Assembly (NCBI GenBank): GCA_913020045.1
Contig: CAJWBE010000002.1
Coordinates: forward strand, 62,001 to 126,000
Origin: an uncultured Oleiphilus sp.
GTDB taxonomy: Bacteria > Pseudomonadota > Gammaproteobacteria > Pseudomonadales > Oleiphilaceae
Direction: 5' to 3'
DNA: 64,000 nt
Shown here: one piece after another, positions 19,646-31,207 of the stretch
How the letters are laid out: every line of letters begins with the position of its first letter
Position numbering within the stretch: the stretch's first letter is position 1
The notes under the pieces: model-generated
Told to the model about the DNA's origin: nothing
Databases searched by the model: none
The model's input: the letters and a program-made list of their open reading frames with translations, nothing else
Program-made: the position numbers and the translations under genes

Positions 19646-20800
19646 ATGGCCTGGAATGAGCCGGGTGGAAACCAGAACGGTAAAGATCCGTGGGGCAACA
19701 ATAATCGTGGAAATCAGGGGCCACCTGATTTAGACGAAGCCTTGAAGCAATTGCTGAATAAACTTAACGGTTTGTTCGGTTCGGGTTCTGGTGGCGGTAA
19801 CAGCGGTGACAATAGTAACGGACAGAGCTTTGGCGGTGTTGCGCTAATTTTGGTCGTTCTACTGATTGTTTTTCTCGGTTTCAAGTCTGTGTATACCATC
19901 GATGAACAGGAGCGAGGTGTCGTGCTCCAGTTGGGTAAATACAATCGAACGCTGGACCCAGGGCTGCAATTTGTCATCCCGATTTTCGAGAAAGTGACTC
20001 CTGTCAATACGACTAACGTTCGTAATGCTGAATTGAAGCAGGAAATGCTAACTCAAGATGAAAACGTCGTTGAGGTTGAGCTGAACGTCCAGTATACGGT
20101 TTCAGACCCGGTAGCGTTTGCGCTTAGGGTAGAAAACCCTGAAGGAAGTTTGCGCCATGCAGCTGAATCGGCACTGCGGCATGAAGTGGGTAGTACTGAT
20201 TTGAACCCCATCATGACTGATGGCCGTCGCTTATTAGCGGACAACGTTCGTTCACGTTTGCAGGAATACATGAATACTTATCAAACAGGGATTAACGTTA
20301 GTATTGTTAACGTTAAAGAAGCGCGCGCTCCAGCTGCTGTTCAAGCGGCGTTTGATGACGTTCAAAAAGCAAACCTTGATAAAGAGCGTTTTGTGAACGA
20401 AGCGCAAGCTTATGCGAATACCGTTGTTCCTGAGGCGCGTGGTGCTTCTCAGCGTATGCTGGAAGAAGCGAATGCGTATAAGGAGCAAGTTATTGCTCGT
20501 GCAACAGGTCAAGCGGTCCGTTTTAAGAAGCTTTTAGTCGAGTATGATAAGGCGCCTGAAGTCACACGTGAGCGTCTATACCTTGATGCAATTTCATCAG
20601 TTTATAGCAACAGCAGTAAGGTGTTGGTAGACGTTGAGGGGGGCAATAACATGATGTACCTGCCTTTGGATCAAATAATGCAACGTCGCCAAAACACCAG
20701 CGCTGACTCTGCCGCAGACCAAGATGTCTCGAATATTGCAGACCAGGTTATTGAGGAGCTTAGAGCTCGAAATGCCCGTACTTCAAGGGAGAGCAGATAA
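19646..20800 (+). CDS. hflK: FtsH protease modulator HflK
   Basis: MAWNEPGGNQNGKDPWG N-terminus, SPFH domain; ATG at 19646 (ORF track TTG 19631 upstream). Confidence 0.96.
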   Translation: MAWNEPGGNQNGKDPWGNNNRGNQGPPDLDEALKQLLNKLNGLFGSGSGGGNSGDNSNGQSFGGVALILVVLLIVFLGFKSVYTIDEQERGVVLQLGKYNRTLDPGLQFVIPIFEKVTPVNTTNVRNAELKQEMLTQDENVVEVELNVQYTVSDPVAFALRVENPEGSLRHAAESALRHEVGSTDLNPIMTDGRRLLADNVRSRLQEYMNTYQTGINVSIVNVKEARAPAAVQAAFDDVQKANLDKERFVNEAQAYANTVVPEARGASQRMLEEANAYKEQVIARATGQAVRFKKLLVEYDKAPEVTRERLYLDAISSVYSNSSKVLVDVEGGNNMMYLPLDQIMQRRQNTSADSAADQDVSNIADQVIEELRARNARTSRESR

Positions 20801-21672
20801 TGAATAAGTCAGGATTAATCGTTGTTATTGCTTTGCTGTTGGGGCTAGGTATCGTCTCGTCTTCTTTGTACACGGTTAACGAAACTGAAATTGCAATCAA
20901 ACTTCAGTTCGGTGAAATCGTACAAACTGACATTGAGCCGGGATGGCATTTTAAAATGCCTTTCGTGCAGAATATCAGAAAATTTGATGCGCGGATTCTA
21001 ACGCTTGATACACCACCAGAGCGTTTTCTGACGGTGGGTAAAAAGTTCGTTATTGTTGACTCTTTCATTAAATGGAAGATCTCTGATGTAAAAACGTTCT
21101 ATAAAGCAACAGCTGGTAATCGTTGGCAGGCAACGACATTGCTGTCTAACTCTACCAACAAGGGCTTGCGTGACGAGTTCGCGGCGCGCAGCTTGACGGA
21201 AGTTGTGTCGGGTGAGCGAGATCAATTGATGTCTGTCATCACTAGTAAACTTAATGAACAAACGCTGGGTGAGTTTGGGATCGAGGTATTAGATGTGCGG
21301 GTTAAAGGCATCGACTTACCGGAAGATCTAAGTAAGAACGTTTATCGACGTATGTCTACGGAGCGAGAGCGTGAAGCGCGCGAAACGCGTTCGCAAGGTA
21401 AAGAACTTGCGGAAGGTATTCGAGCTGATGCTGATCGTCAAAAGACAGTTCTACTCGCCGAGGCATATCGTGAGGCGGAACAGACTCGTGGTGAAGGTGA
21501 TGCGATCGCAGCCAATACTTATGCGGAAGCTTACAATCGGAATAAAGAGTTTTATTCGTTTACGCGCAGCCTTAAGGCGTATACGGAAACATTTTCTGGT
21601 CAAGATGATGTGTTATTACTAAAACCAGACAGCGACTTTTTCAAGTACATGAAAAGCCCAACTGGCAAGTAG
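20800..21672 (+). CDS. hflC: FtsH protease modulator HflC
   Basis: SPFH domain, overlaps hflK stop. Confidence 0.96.
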   Translation: MNKSGLIVVIALLLGLGIVSSSLYTVNETEIAIKLQFGEIVQTDIEPGWHFKMPFVQNIRKFDARILTLDTPPERFLTVGKKFVIVDSFIKWKISDVKTFYKATAGNRWQATTLLSNSTNKGLRDEFAARSLTEVVSGERDQLMSVITSKLNEQTLGEFGIEVLDVRVKGIDLPEDLSKNVYRRMSTEREREARETRSQGKELAEGIRADADRQKTVLLAEAYREAEQTRGEGDAIAANTYAEAYNRNKEFYSFTRSLKAYTETFSGQDDVLLLKPDSDFFKYMKSPTGK

Positions 21673-21688
21673 TTACGCAACAAAGCGT

Positions 21689-21723
21689 AAAAGCGCCTTT
21701 ATCTCGGTATTGGCGCTTTTTTG
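21689..21723 (+). terminator. Rho-independent terminator after hflC
   Basis: aaaagcgcc-tttatctcggtatt-ggcgcttttttg. Confidence 0.8.
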
Positions 21724-21844
21724 TTGCCTGAAAAAAAGGCGGTTTTTTTGTTCGGGATAAAGAGGTAAAATCGCGTTCTTTTTGGCCAAAGCCAAGTCGA
21801 TTTTGACTTTCTTGTGCTCAATTTAACGCATTTAGGCTGACCGT

Positions 21845-22030
21845 ATGTGGCAAGAATTAATGACAGCGTTTTGCCTAATGCTGATATTGGAGGGGATGAT
21901 TCCTTTTTTGTATCCGGATCGTTGGAAAAACGTCGTTAAAAAGTTGGCGGATATCGATAGCCGAAGCATGAGAATGATGGGACTGGCGAGTATGTTGATT
22001 GGCGCGTTGTCTCTTTATCTAGTGCGTTAA
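21845..22030 (+). CDS. DUF2065 (YjeT-like) small membrane protein
   Basis: 61 aa, EGMIPFLYPDRWK, position between hflC and hisZ. Confidence 0.85.
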   Translation: MWQELMTAFCLMLILEGMIPFLYPDRWKNVVKKLADIDSRSMRMMGLASMLIGALSLYLVR

Positions 22031-22088
22031 ATGAAACTCATCTGCCTTGTTGGTAGTGAAAAATGAATTGGTATGTTGAATTAAGCAA

Positions 22089-22125
22089 TATGAGTTGGAC
22101 TATATGAGTTGGACTATATGAGTGG
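22089..22125 (+). repeat. 14-bp tandem direct repeat (2 full plus partial third copy) overlapping hisZ start
   Basis: tatgagttggacta x2 (22089-22102, 22103-22116) then tatgagtgg. Confidence 0.95.
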
Positions 22126-23305
22126 AATAAATCGTTGGTTGTTGCCTGATGGAGTGGACGAGTTACTGCCGCCAGAAGCATGGTCGGTTGAGCTCTTGCG
22201 CCGTTCGTTGTTAGATCTTTTTTCGAGCTACGGGTATGAGTTAGTGACACCGCCCTTGATCGAGTATTTGGAGTCATTATTGACCGGTACTGGCAATGAC
22301 CTAGAGCTACAGACGTTTAAAGTTACTGACCAACTAACAGGGCGTATGATGGGTTTGCGGGGTGATATTACACCGCAAGTAGCGCGCATCGATTCGCACC
22401 TTTTGAAAAGCACAGGTGTTAGTCGCCTTTGCTATGCCGATAACGTTCTACATACGCGGCCTGCACATACCATGACCAGCCGCAGCCCGTTGCAGCTGGG
22501 TTGTGAGCTTTTTGGCGAAGCGAGTGCGGCAGCTGATATGGAAGTTATTTCGCTAATGGTCGAAACCTTAGCGCTAGCTGGCGTTAACGAGCTGCATATT
22601 GATCTAGCACATGTGGGTATTTATCGCGGCCTAGTGGAGACATCTGGGCTTAGTGCAAAAGATCAAAGCACTCTCTTTGATTCGCTAAGCAGAAAGTCGC
22701 TGCCTGAATTAAGCGCCTTGGCCGAACATGTTGCCGAAGGCGGAGAAATTGTTAGAACGATTCGTGATATTGCCGAACTTAGCGGTGGTACAGGGGCGTT
22801 AGAAAAAATACGAGAAAGTGTTGCGCAGCTAAAGCTTTCTAATAACGCGGTTGTCATGTCAGCAATTGATGATCTAGACGCCATTAAGGTACAGCTTCAA
22901 CAGCGTTTCCCTCATGTAGAAATTGGCTTTGATTTTTGCGAGTTGCGCGGATACAGCTACCATACGGGTGTCATGTTCGCTGCTTATACGCCGAGTTACG
23001 GTTACGCGCTTGCCAAGGGTGGTCGCTATGACGACATTGGCAAAGAGTTTGGTGAATCTCGCCCCGCGACAGGATTTAGCGCAGACCTCAAGGCCTTGGC
23101 GCGCGTCTCAGGCCTACAAGTAAGACAAGCAAGTGAAGATGTCGTTGCACCATATGGTGTGTCAGCTGACTTGCTAGGCGCAGTTAAACAGTTGCGCGCT
23201 ACGCGACGCGTCATTCAGCGTTTGAGCGCTCAAGATAACTCAAATTATGGCTGTCGTTTCGAGTTATGTAAAAACGGAGAGGACTGGAAAGTCATTGCTC
23301 TGTGA
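22118..23305 (+). CDS. hisZ: ATP phosphoribosyltransferase regulatory subunit HisZ
   Basis: HisRS-like paralog lacking the full synthetase; followed by purA; ATG at 22118 in frame (ORF track TTG at 22109). Confidence 0.92.
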   Translation: MSGINRWLLPDGVDELLPPEAWSVELLRRSLLDLFSSYGYELVTPPLIEYLESLLTGTGNDLELQTFKVTDQLTGRMMGLRGDITPQVARIDSHLLKSTGVSRLCYADNVLHTRPAHTMTSRSPLQLGCELFGEASAAADMEVISLMVETLALAGVNELHIDLAHVGIYRGLVETSGLSAKDQSTLFDSLSRKSLPELSALAEHVAEGGEIVRTIRDIAELSGGTGALEKIRESVAQLKLSNNAVVMSAIDDLDAIKVQLQQRFPHVEIGFDFCELRGYSYHTGVMFAAYTPSYGYALAKGGRYDDIGKEFGESRPATGFSADLKALARVSGLQVRQASEDVVAPYGVSADLLGAVKQLRATRRVIQRLSAQDNSNYGCRFELCKNGEDWKVIAL

Positions 23306-23387
23306 TTAAAGAATTTATTATGGTGTGCCGGTAAACTGGATAACAGTGACTGAGCGGTTGATGGGCGAAAGCTCAATTAAGAGATGA

Positions 23388-24686
<1,299 letters not shown>

Positions 24687-24773
24687 GCGTTAAGGTGCGT
24701 AAGCAATCAATGACGACATGATTGTTTGATGGGGCGTTGTTGGTATTTTTGATCGCTCATTGTTGATATAAAG

Positions 24774-24819
24774 AACGAAAAAAGCGAATGGCTGGATTAG
24801 CCATTCGCTTTTTTTCGTT
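24774..24819. terminator. Bidirectional terminator between convergent purA and acyl-CoA dehydrogenase gene
   Basis: aacgaaaaaagcgaatggc-tggatta-gccattcgctttttttcgtt. Confidence 0.92.
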
Positions 24820-24838
24820 TAACGCTTTGTGTGACGAA

Positions 24839-26608
24839 TTAAAATTCGGCGTTGCTAAGCGCCATCAAGGTTTCTTTTCCTGCTTTCACATCCTCCGACA
24901 AGGCTCTGATTTCTGGCAAGCTTTGTCGATAGAAATGATCAGCAGCTTTGCGTTTTCCTGACAAGAAGTCTGCGGGATACTGCGCAATGGTTGCTTCGTT
25001 TTGGGTTTGTTGCGCCATGGTCGCCCAAAGTACAGCAAGGCTTGTTAGTGCAAACATTGTGAGAAGTGGGGTTGCCGCTGCACCCGCTTGCTCAGGATCT
25101 TGTGGTGCATTGGAGCCGACCCAAGCGACCGCTGAGTGCAGTTCAGAAATAAACTCGGCGCACAGGTCTTTGTGCTCTTGGTTTTCGACGCTTGCTAGCA
25201 TGTTGCTTAGTTCTGCGAAATACGTTCGAGCGAGCTGACCGCCTTTCATCGTTAATTTTCGTCCGACCAGATCCAGTGCTTGTATACCGTTGGTTCCTTC
25301 GTAAATACGAGCGATTCGTCCATCTCGCATTAACTGCTCGACGGGCCAGTCCTGCGTGAAGCCGGAACCGCCCATTGACTGTAAGCCGGCATCACTGCTG
25401 AAGTAGCCTTCGTCAGTAAGATAGGATTTAACGACTGGCGTCAGAAGCTGGAACAAATCGTCAGATCGTTCTCGCTCTGCAGGATCGCTGTGCGAATGGC
25501 TTAAATCCAAATGCAAGCCTGCCCAGTAAGCTAATGCTCTGGCGCCTTCAGTGAAGACCTTTTGCTTGAGCAGCATGCGTCGCACATCTGGGTGAACGAT
25601 GATGGCATCAGCACTTTCTCCGGGTTCTTGAGGGCCCGCAATCGAACGACTCTGTCTACGTTCTTTTGCGAACGCTAGAGACACCTGATAAGCCGTTTCA
25701 GCCAAGCCTAAGCCCTGGACGCCGACCATAATTCGTGCCGCATTCATCATGGTGAACATGCACTTTAAGCCTTCGTTCGGGTTGCCGACCAACCAACCTT
25801 TGGCACTCTCGAAGTTCATGACACAGGTTGCTGAGGCTTTGATCCCCATTTTGTGCTCTAAACCACCACAAAAAGCGTCGTTTCGAGTACCGTCTTCAAG
25901 GAACTTTGGCACGACAAATAGTGAGATACCTTTGCTGCCCTGAGGTGCATCGGGAAGTTTAGCGAGTACGAGGTGGATGATGTTGTCTGACAAGTCATGC
26001 TCGCCGCCGGTGATCCAAATCTTGGTGCCAGAGATGGCATAGCTCCCGTCTGCACTGGGTTCGGCTTTGGTTCTAATTAAGCCTAAGTCGGTTCCGCATT
26101 GTGGCTCAGTGAGGCACATCGTGCCCGTCCAAATGCCTTCAATCATCTTGGGAAGGTAGTAAGCCTTTTGCTCGTCGGTACCATGTTGACTAAGGAGATC
26201 AATTGCTCCATGAGATAAGCCTGGGTACATGCCGAAAGAAAGGTTACTAGAGCAACACATTTCGTCTACCACAATCTTTAACAAGTGTGGTAGACCTTGG
26301 CCGCCAAACTCGGGGTCTGCAGAGAGGCCTGTCCAACCGCCTTGCTGATAGGTTTGATAAGCTTCTGGAAACCCTGACGGTGTTTTTACCGAATGCGTTG
26401 CCGGATCATAATTGCAGCCCTCACGATCACCTGACTCGTTAATCGGAAGTAAAACGTTTTCGGCTAACTTTCCGGCTTCTTCGAGAATGGCGCGTTGCAT
26501 CTCTTCCGTTGCTTCGCCGAAGCCCTCTAGTTCTGCTAATTTCTGTGCATTCAGCACGTCGAACAAAACGAATGACATGTCATGACTTGGGGGGGTGTAA
26601 TGGCTCAC
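24839..26608 (-). CDS. Acyl-CoA dehydrogenase (C-terminal DMDH-type, FadE-like, ~590 aa)
   Basis: MCLTEPQCGTDLG, YEGTNGIQALDLVGRK. Confidence 0.92.
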   Translation of the reverse strand: MSHYTPPSHDMSFVLFDVLNAQKLAELEGFGEATEEMQRAILEEAGKLAENVLLPINESGDREGCNYDPATHSVKTPSGFPEAYQTYQQGGWTGLSADPEFGGQGLPHLLKIVVDEMCCSSNLSFGMYPGLSHGAIDLLSQHGTDEQKAYYLPKMIEGIWTGTMCLTEPQCGTDLGLIRTKAEPSADGSYAISGTKIWITGGEHDLSDNIIHLVLAKLPDAPQGSKGISLFVVPKFLEDGTRNDAFCGGLEHKMGIKASATCVMNFESAKGWLVGNPNEGLKCMFTMMNAARIMVGVQGLGLAETAYQVSLAFAKERRQSRSIAGPQEPGESADAIIVHPDVRRMLLKQKVFTEGARALAYWAGLHLDLSHSHSDPAERERSDDLFQLLTPVVKSYLTDEGYFSSDAGLQSMGGSGFTQDWPVEQLMRDGRIARIYEGTNGIQALDLVGRKLTMKGGQLARTYFAELSNMLASVENQEHKDLCAEFISELHSAVAWVGSNAPQDPEQAGAAATPLLTMFALTSLAVLWATMAQQTQNEATIAQYPADFLSGKRKAADHFYRQSLPEIRALSEDVKAGKETLMALSNAEF

Positions 26609-26862
26609 AGATTACCTCTTGGTCTTTGCTGTTATGTTCAGTCGTTTTTCGCGACTTTATGAAGCGGTGTGGTTTCACACCAGAACGGTTACTTTTCTCA
26701 GTTTCCTAATAACAATACGGAGTATTTGTCTAACTGGATCTATAACAAGAGCTGCTCAGCAAGATGAGGCGAGGTGCCTAAGGTAGGATCTATAGAGGTT
26801 TAGGTCGACTTTGAAAGAGATACTGTGAGGGACGCGAATAATTCTACGAAAAAGGCAATACA

Positions 26863-26896
26863 AAAAAGCCGGAGGCGAAGGAGCTTCCGGCTTTAT
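26863..26896 (-). terminator. Rho-independent terminator of PEP-CTERM gene
   Basis: minus strand: aaagccggaagctccttcgcctccggcttttttg. Confidence 0.85.
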
Positions 26897-26914
26897 GTTA
26901 ACTAATAATGATCA

Positions 26915-27682
26915 TTAAGCTTGGGTCTTGCGACGCGCAAAACCAAGTCCCATTAGACCAAGGCCTAGCAATGCTAGCGTACCTGGCTCAGGCACTTCAG
27001 AGTATTCAATCGCTTCAACATAGCTTGAGTGGTCGCCCCAGCCTGTCGCCGCAACAGCGTAATAGCGATATGCTGAATCAAGACCTGTACTCAAAAAATC
27101 AAGGTCTGTAGGTTGCTGCTGGCCGCCAGCAAAGATGCTTGAGTATTTATCGCCATCTGTACTGACGAAAATATTGAACAATGCATCAGAACCGTCTTTT
27201 AGGTTGCCATCATTATCGGATTTAACTTTCTCTCTGTGCCCGCCGTTAAACCAAACCGTATCGAGAATTGTGTCAATGCCGAAGTCAAAAAATAGAACTT
27301 CATCATTGTTTGAGCCAGAACCAACGTTAGACTCAATGCCGTCGCCTGAGAACGATGAGTAGCTTACCGCACCCAAACCAGCATTGCCCCAATCTTGATA
27401 AACCCGACGACTAGAAATGTTGTCAGATAGATCAAACATTCCGCCAGCAGGTTTTGCTAGGTTAAAGCCTTTTGATTGACCGGCCGTTACAACAAAATCA
27501 TTGAACGTTAGCGTTTGGCCAACAGGTTCTGTTCCGTTAAATGTTGCGCCAGCTCCGCCAGCAGTACCCGTTTCAGCAAGTCCGCCATTTTTTGTTGCGC
27601 CGTCAAACGAAACGATGCCTGCATTGGCTGTTGCACCTAACAAGCTTAAGCAAGCTACTGCAGTTAGATTTTTAAGTTTCAT
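26915..27682 (-). CDS. PEP-CTERM sorting domain protein
   Basis: C-terminal VPEPGTLALLGLGLMGLGFARRKTQA; signal peptide from MKLKNLTAVACLSLLGATANA (ATG at 27682). Confidence 0.9.
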   Translation of the reverse strand: MKLKNLTAVACLSLLGATANAGIVSFDGATKNGGLAETGTAGGAGATFNGTEPVGQTLTFNDFVVTAGQSKGFNLAKPAGGMFDLSDNISSRRVYQDWGNAGLGAVSYSSFSGDGIESNVGSGSNNDEVLFFDFGIDTILDTVWFNGGHREKVKSDNDGNLKDGSDALFNIFVSTDGDKYSSIFAGGQQQPTDLDFLSTGLDSAYRYYAVAATGWGDHSSYVEAIEYSEVPEPGTLALLGLGLMGLGFARRKTQA

Positions 27683-28062
27683 GATAATAATTCCAAGTTT
27701 GTCATATAAGTTATAGTGCAACCGGCTGCCTACTATGTAAGATTGAGAATGTAGGCCCATGGCTTTCCGTCACAGCCTCGCGGCTGGTTTGGCTACTGCT
27801 AAAAGCACTCAATAATTAGCACAATGCGCGCCACTGTTATTAATGTCATTGAAAACAATCGCTTAAGCGCAGCAATCTTTGTACTGTGTAAAGTTGTTCG
27901 ACACTATATTCTCTTTGTAAAAACGCTTCTCAAATTGAAGAGATTTGGGTGAGTTCGGCACAATATAAGTGCTGCGCGTTAGAGTAAGGTTAAGGTGATA
28001 AGAGGGGTTTATTAAAACCAAGGAAGGATGACAGTCTAGGGTTTTGGCGAATGGTGTACTGC

Positions 28063-28821
28063 TTACCAGGCGATGTCTTGATGTTGCCAGTCTTGGTAGC
28101 TGAGTTGGCCATCGACTGGTGCGCTGTTCATCAAAGTCCAAAGTTGTTGGGCGACGAATTCTGGGGTGAATAGTTTTTCAGGCGGGACGTTCGCTTGAAA
28201 AGGTTCCGACAGTTTACTGTTAGTGGTGCCTGGGTGGAATGCGATAAGTTTTACGAGAGGGTAGCGCCGCTGGAATTCGATAGCGAGGGTTTTGAGCATC
28301 ATGTTAAGCGCCGCTTTTGAGCCTCGGTACGTATACCAGCCACCCAATTGGTTGTCTGCAATACTGCCAACTCGCGCAGAAAGAACGCTAATGACGGTTT
28401 TTTGATTACGGTTAAGCAGCCCCGCGAACTTGCTAAGCCAGAGCATCGGCAAAAACGTATTGATACTAAACACCTCTGCCAGCGAATCGTAAGCTAAGCT
28501 ATCGATTCTTTTTTCTGGCGCGACAGATTTGGCCTCGTCATGTAATTTTCCTGTGGCTATAACGATATGGGTTAAAGCGCACCCGTGCTGTTTAATATGT
28601 TTGCACACCTTGCCGATCGAATTTTCGCTAGCGTCACTTTCAAGCCATATTACTTTCGAATTGGACGCTGAGACGGCCGCACTAGATCGTCTTGCGGTTC
28701 TACTAATGGCAAACACTTTGTCGAGTGAAGTATCCCTTTCAAAACGCTCCAGCATGGCATTGCCGATGGCGCCGTTCGCTCCAACGACAATCGCTGCACG
28801 TTCAACTCTCATCTCGCTCAC
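28063..28821 (-). CDS. SDR family protein, CsgA/C-factor-like
   Basis: VVGANGAIGNAML, YRGSKAALNMM; overlaps folM start. Confidence 0.85.
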   Translation of the reverse strand: MSEMRVERAAIVVGANGAIGNAMLERFERDTSLDKVFAISRTARRSSAAVSASNSKVIWLESDASENSIGKVCKHIKQHGCALTHIVIATGKLHDEAKSVAPEKRIDSLAYDSLAEVFSINTFLPMLWLSKFAGLLNRNQKTVISVLSARVGSIADNQLGGWYTYRGSKAALNMMLKTLAIEFQRRYPLVKLIAFHPGTTNSKLSEPFQANVPPEKLFTPEFVAQQLWTLMNSAPVDGQLSYQDWQHQDIAW

Positions 28822-29525
28822 TTCAAATGTCTCCCGCCATTTAGGTGGATAACTTGCCCTGTTATGTACTGGCTATTCAATAAGAAATCGACGGCGTTAG
28901 TGAATTCTTGCTCGCCCCCTTCATGAGGGAATAGTGACTTTGAAAGGGCTTTCTTCCGATAGGCTTCGTCATCATCGGCATTGAACAGCATTAGCGCTGG
29001 AGCGATTGAATTCACCTTTACACGAGGTGCCATGGCGCTCGCAAATGAAAGAGACATATTGTCCATTGCAGCCTTACTGGCGGCGTAGCCGATATGTTTC
29101 TTGCTACCTTTGCTCGATACATAATCTGAGATATGAATAATGTCCGCAAATGGTTGTGGGCAAGCTTTCAGCAAAGGACCGAGTGCAACATTGAGTTGGT
29201 AGGGCACACTAACGTGGACCGTCATCATTTGATTCAGATGCGCGCTTGTGTGATCAACACCATCAGGCAACCACTCTGAAGCGTTGTGGATAATTCCCCT
29301 GAGGGATTCGAACTCATCAAGTATCGAAGCGATCAAGGTCTCGACTTGGTCTTGTTTGTAAAAGTTACATTGATAGACCTTTGCGCCGAGCATTTCTAAG
29401 TCATCAATACTGGCTCGGCGCGTGCGGTAAGTACCAATCACACTGATGCCTTGACTCAGAAGATGTTTGGCAAGCGCAAGGCCGAGTCTTTGTCCAAGAC
29501 CGGTGATTAAAATGGGTGATGTCAT
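28818..29525 (-). CDS. folM: Dihydromonapterin reductase (FolM)
   Basis: [30 protein letters not shown]; adjacent to folE/folX. Confidence 0.85.
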   Translation of the reverse strand: MTSPILITGLGQRLGLALAKHLLSQGISVIGTYRTRRASIDDLEMLGAKVYQCNFYKQDQVETLIASILDEFESLRGIIHNASEWLPDGVDHTSAHLNQMMTVHVSVPYQLNVALGPLLKACPQPFADIIHISDYVSSKGSKKHIGYAASKAAMDNMSLSFASAMAPRVKVNSIAPALMLFNADDDEAYRKKALSKSLFPHEGGEQEFTNAVDFLLNSQYITGQVIHLNGGRHLK

Positions 29526-30175
29526 TGTTGACGGCTGTTCTGAAGAAACTCAGCGCGGGTTTGAGGGTTGGTCTTGAAGCTACCACCCAGCGCCGTGGTC
29601 GATGTTTCAGAGTTTGCATCCATAATTCCGCGGGATTTGACGCAATAGTGCGTTGCATCGATAGACACCGCGACGTTTTCAGTACCCAGCAGTGTTTGAA
29701 GGGCGACTAATATTTGTTGCGTTAAGCGTTCTTGTACTTGTGGGCGTTGCGCGAAGAATTTTACGATGCGATTGATTTTGGACAAACCAATAATCTTTTG
29801 CTCCGGAATGTATGCAACTTTTGCCAGACCGTCGATCGTAATAAAGTGGTGTTCACAGGTGCTTATTAGGCTGATATTACTGACCTTGACCATTTCATCG
29901 ACGCTCATTTTATTGTCGATAACTGAGATCTTCGGGAAGTTATCGTAGTTCAACCCAGAAAATATCTCATTCACATACATTTTTGCGATGCGATGAGGGG
30001 TTTCTTTTAAGCTATCATCGTTTAGGTCTAGCCCTAAGGTTTCGACGACATCTGTTAGCAAGCCTTTGATTCGTTCATACTTTTGCTCTGGGTTCAGCGG
30101 TGAGGGCGTCAGTGGGGTCTCCAGACCTTTTTCGATCAGTGTATCTCTTACCAATATTGCTTCTTGACTGGACAT
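29522..30175 (-). CDS. folE: GTP cyclohydrolase I
   Basis: [29 protein letters not shown]. Confidence 0.96.
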   Translation of the reverse strand: MSSQEAILVRDTLIEKGLETPLTPSPLNPEQKYERIKGLLTDVVETLGLDLNDDSLKETPHRIAKMYVNEIFSGLNYDNFPKISVIDNKMSVDEMVKVSNISLISTCEHHFITIDGLAKVAYIPEQKIIGLSKINRIVKFFAQRPQVQERLTQQILVALQTLLGTENVAVSIDATHYCVKSRGIMDANSETSTTALGGSFKTNPQTRAEFLQNSRQQ

Positions 30176-30176
30176 A

Positions 30177-30563
30177 TTAGCTTGCTTCCTTGAGTGTATT
30201 TGGATTGGCGTATTGCAGTGTCAATGAAACTGAGTCGGCGAATCGTAGTGCATGAGGTTTGTCGATAGTCACTTTTGCGAAGCTGACTGAGGAGTGCTCC
30301 GCACAGATATCTAAAGCGTCTTTTACGAGTTTTTCCAACAGTTTGAATCGACCGTTTTCGATGTGTGCGATCATTTTCTTGGTCACATTTTTGTAATTCA
30401 ACGCTTGCGCTACATTGTCTTCTTCACACGCTTCCTCAGCGGGGTAGTGGATTTCCGCATTGATGATGATGTCTTGCTGTTTTTCTTGCTCTTCAGGGTT
30501 AAAGCCAATGAAGGTTCGCAGTCTTAAGTTAGTGATATTGATAATGGCAGAATATGGGTTCAT
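30177..30563 (-). CDS. folX: Dihydroneopterin triphosphate 2'-epimerase
   Basis: [33 protein letters not shown]...[12 protein letters not shown]...[10 protein letters not shown], closely FolX-like. Confidence 0.9.
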   Translation of the reverse strand: MNPYSAIINITNLRLRTFIGFNPEEQEKQQDIIINAEIHYPAEEACEEDNVAQALNYKNVTKKMIAHIENGRFKLLEKLVKDALDICAEHSSVSFAKVTIDKPHALRFADSVSLTLQYANPNTLKEAS

Positions 30564-30598
30564 GTCTTGGTTCCGATTATTATTAGTCTGATGATGAA

Positions 30599-31204
30599 TT
30601 ATGGTTGGACTGCTAGCAGCGTTTGATCAATTGCGCTGGTTACGATTTCCGAGTTTGGTGTGTCGCGACTCGAAAAGTGCTGAACCAGCCTTCCATCTGG
30701 GCCTATCAAGTATTTATTAAAGTTCCAATTCGGCGCTTTAGATTGCGTCGCGAGCTGCTTGAAAAGAGGATGCGCATTTTCTCCGGTTACGTTTACCGGT
30801 TCCGTCATCGTGAAACTCACACCAAAATTCTTGTAACAGACGTCCGCGATCTTGCGGCTGTCGCTTGCTTCTTGGTTAAAGTCATTAGAGGGAAAGCCGA
30901 TTACGGTCAGCTGCTCAGAATAGCGTTGATGTAGCGTTTCAAGACCACCAAATTGCTTGGTAAAACCGCAATGGCTGGCTGTGTTTACGACGAGCACGCT
31001 TTTGTTTGCAGTCAACTGGCACAGGTTCACGTCTCGATTGCTATGCAATGCTTTAAGAGGCTGTTGCTGCCATGATTGGCAGGGATGCGCGGCCACTTGT
31101 TTGTTGGTGCTGGTTGTTTTTTTCGTATCGATTTCGCTAGCAAACAGGCAGGCGCTTAACATGCTTGCGAAGAAGGTTAGAAGGGCTTGTTGAATGATTT
31201 TCAT
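30599..31204 (-). CDS. Glutathione peroxidase family protein
   Basis: NTASHCGFTKQFGGLETLHQRY, GFPSNDF, exported (signal peptide). Confidence 0.9.
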   Translation of the reverse strand: MKIIQQALLTFFASMLSACLFASEIDTKKTTSTNKQVAAHPCQSWQQQPLKALHSNRDVNLCQLTANKSVLVVNTASHCGFTKQFGGLETLHQRYSEQLTVIGFPSNDFNQEASDSRKIADVCYKNFGVSFTMTEPVNVTGENAHPLFKQLATQSKAPNWNFNKYLIGPDGRLVQHFSSRDTPNSEIVTSAIDQTLLAVQP

Positions 31205-31207
31205 GGT

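Noticed and set aside
26906-26917. Perfect palindrome TAATGATCATTA, resembling half of a Fur box
   Set aside because: It covers the stop codon of the PEP-CTERM gene, between the coding end and its terminator, so an operator role is unlikely.
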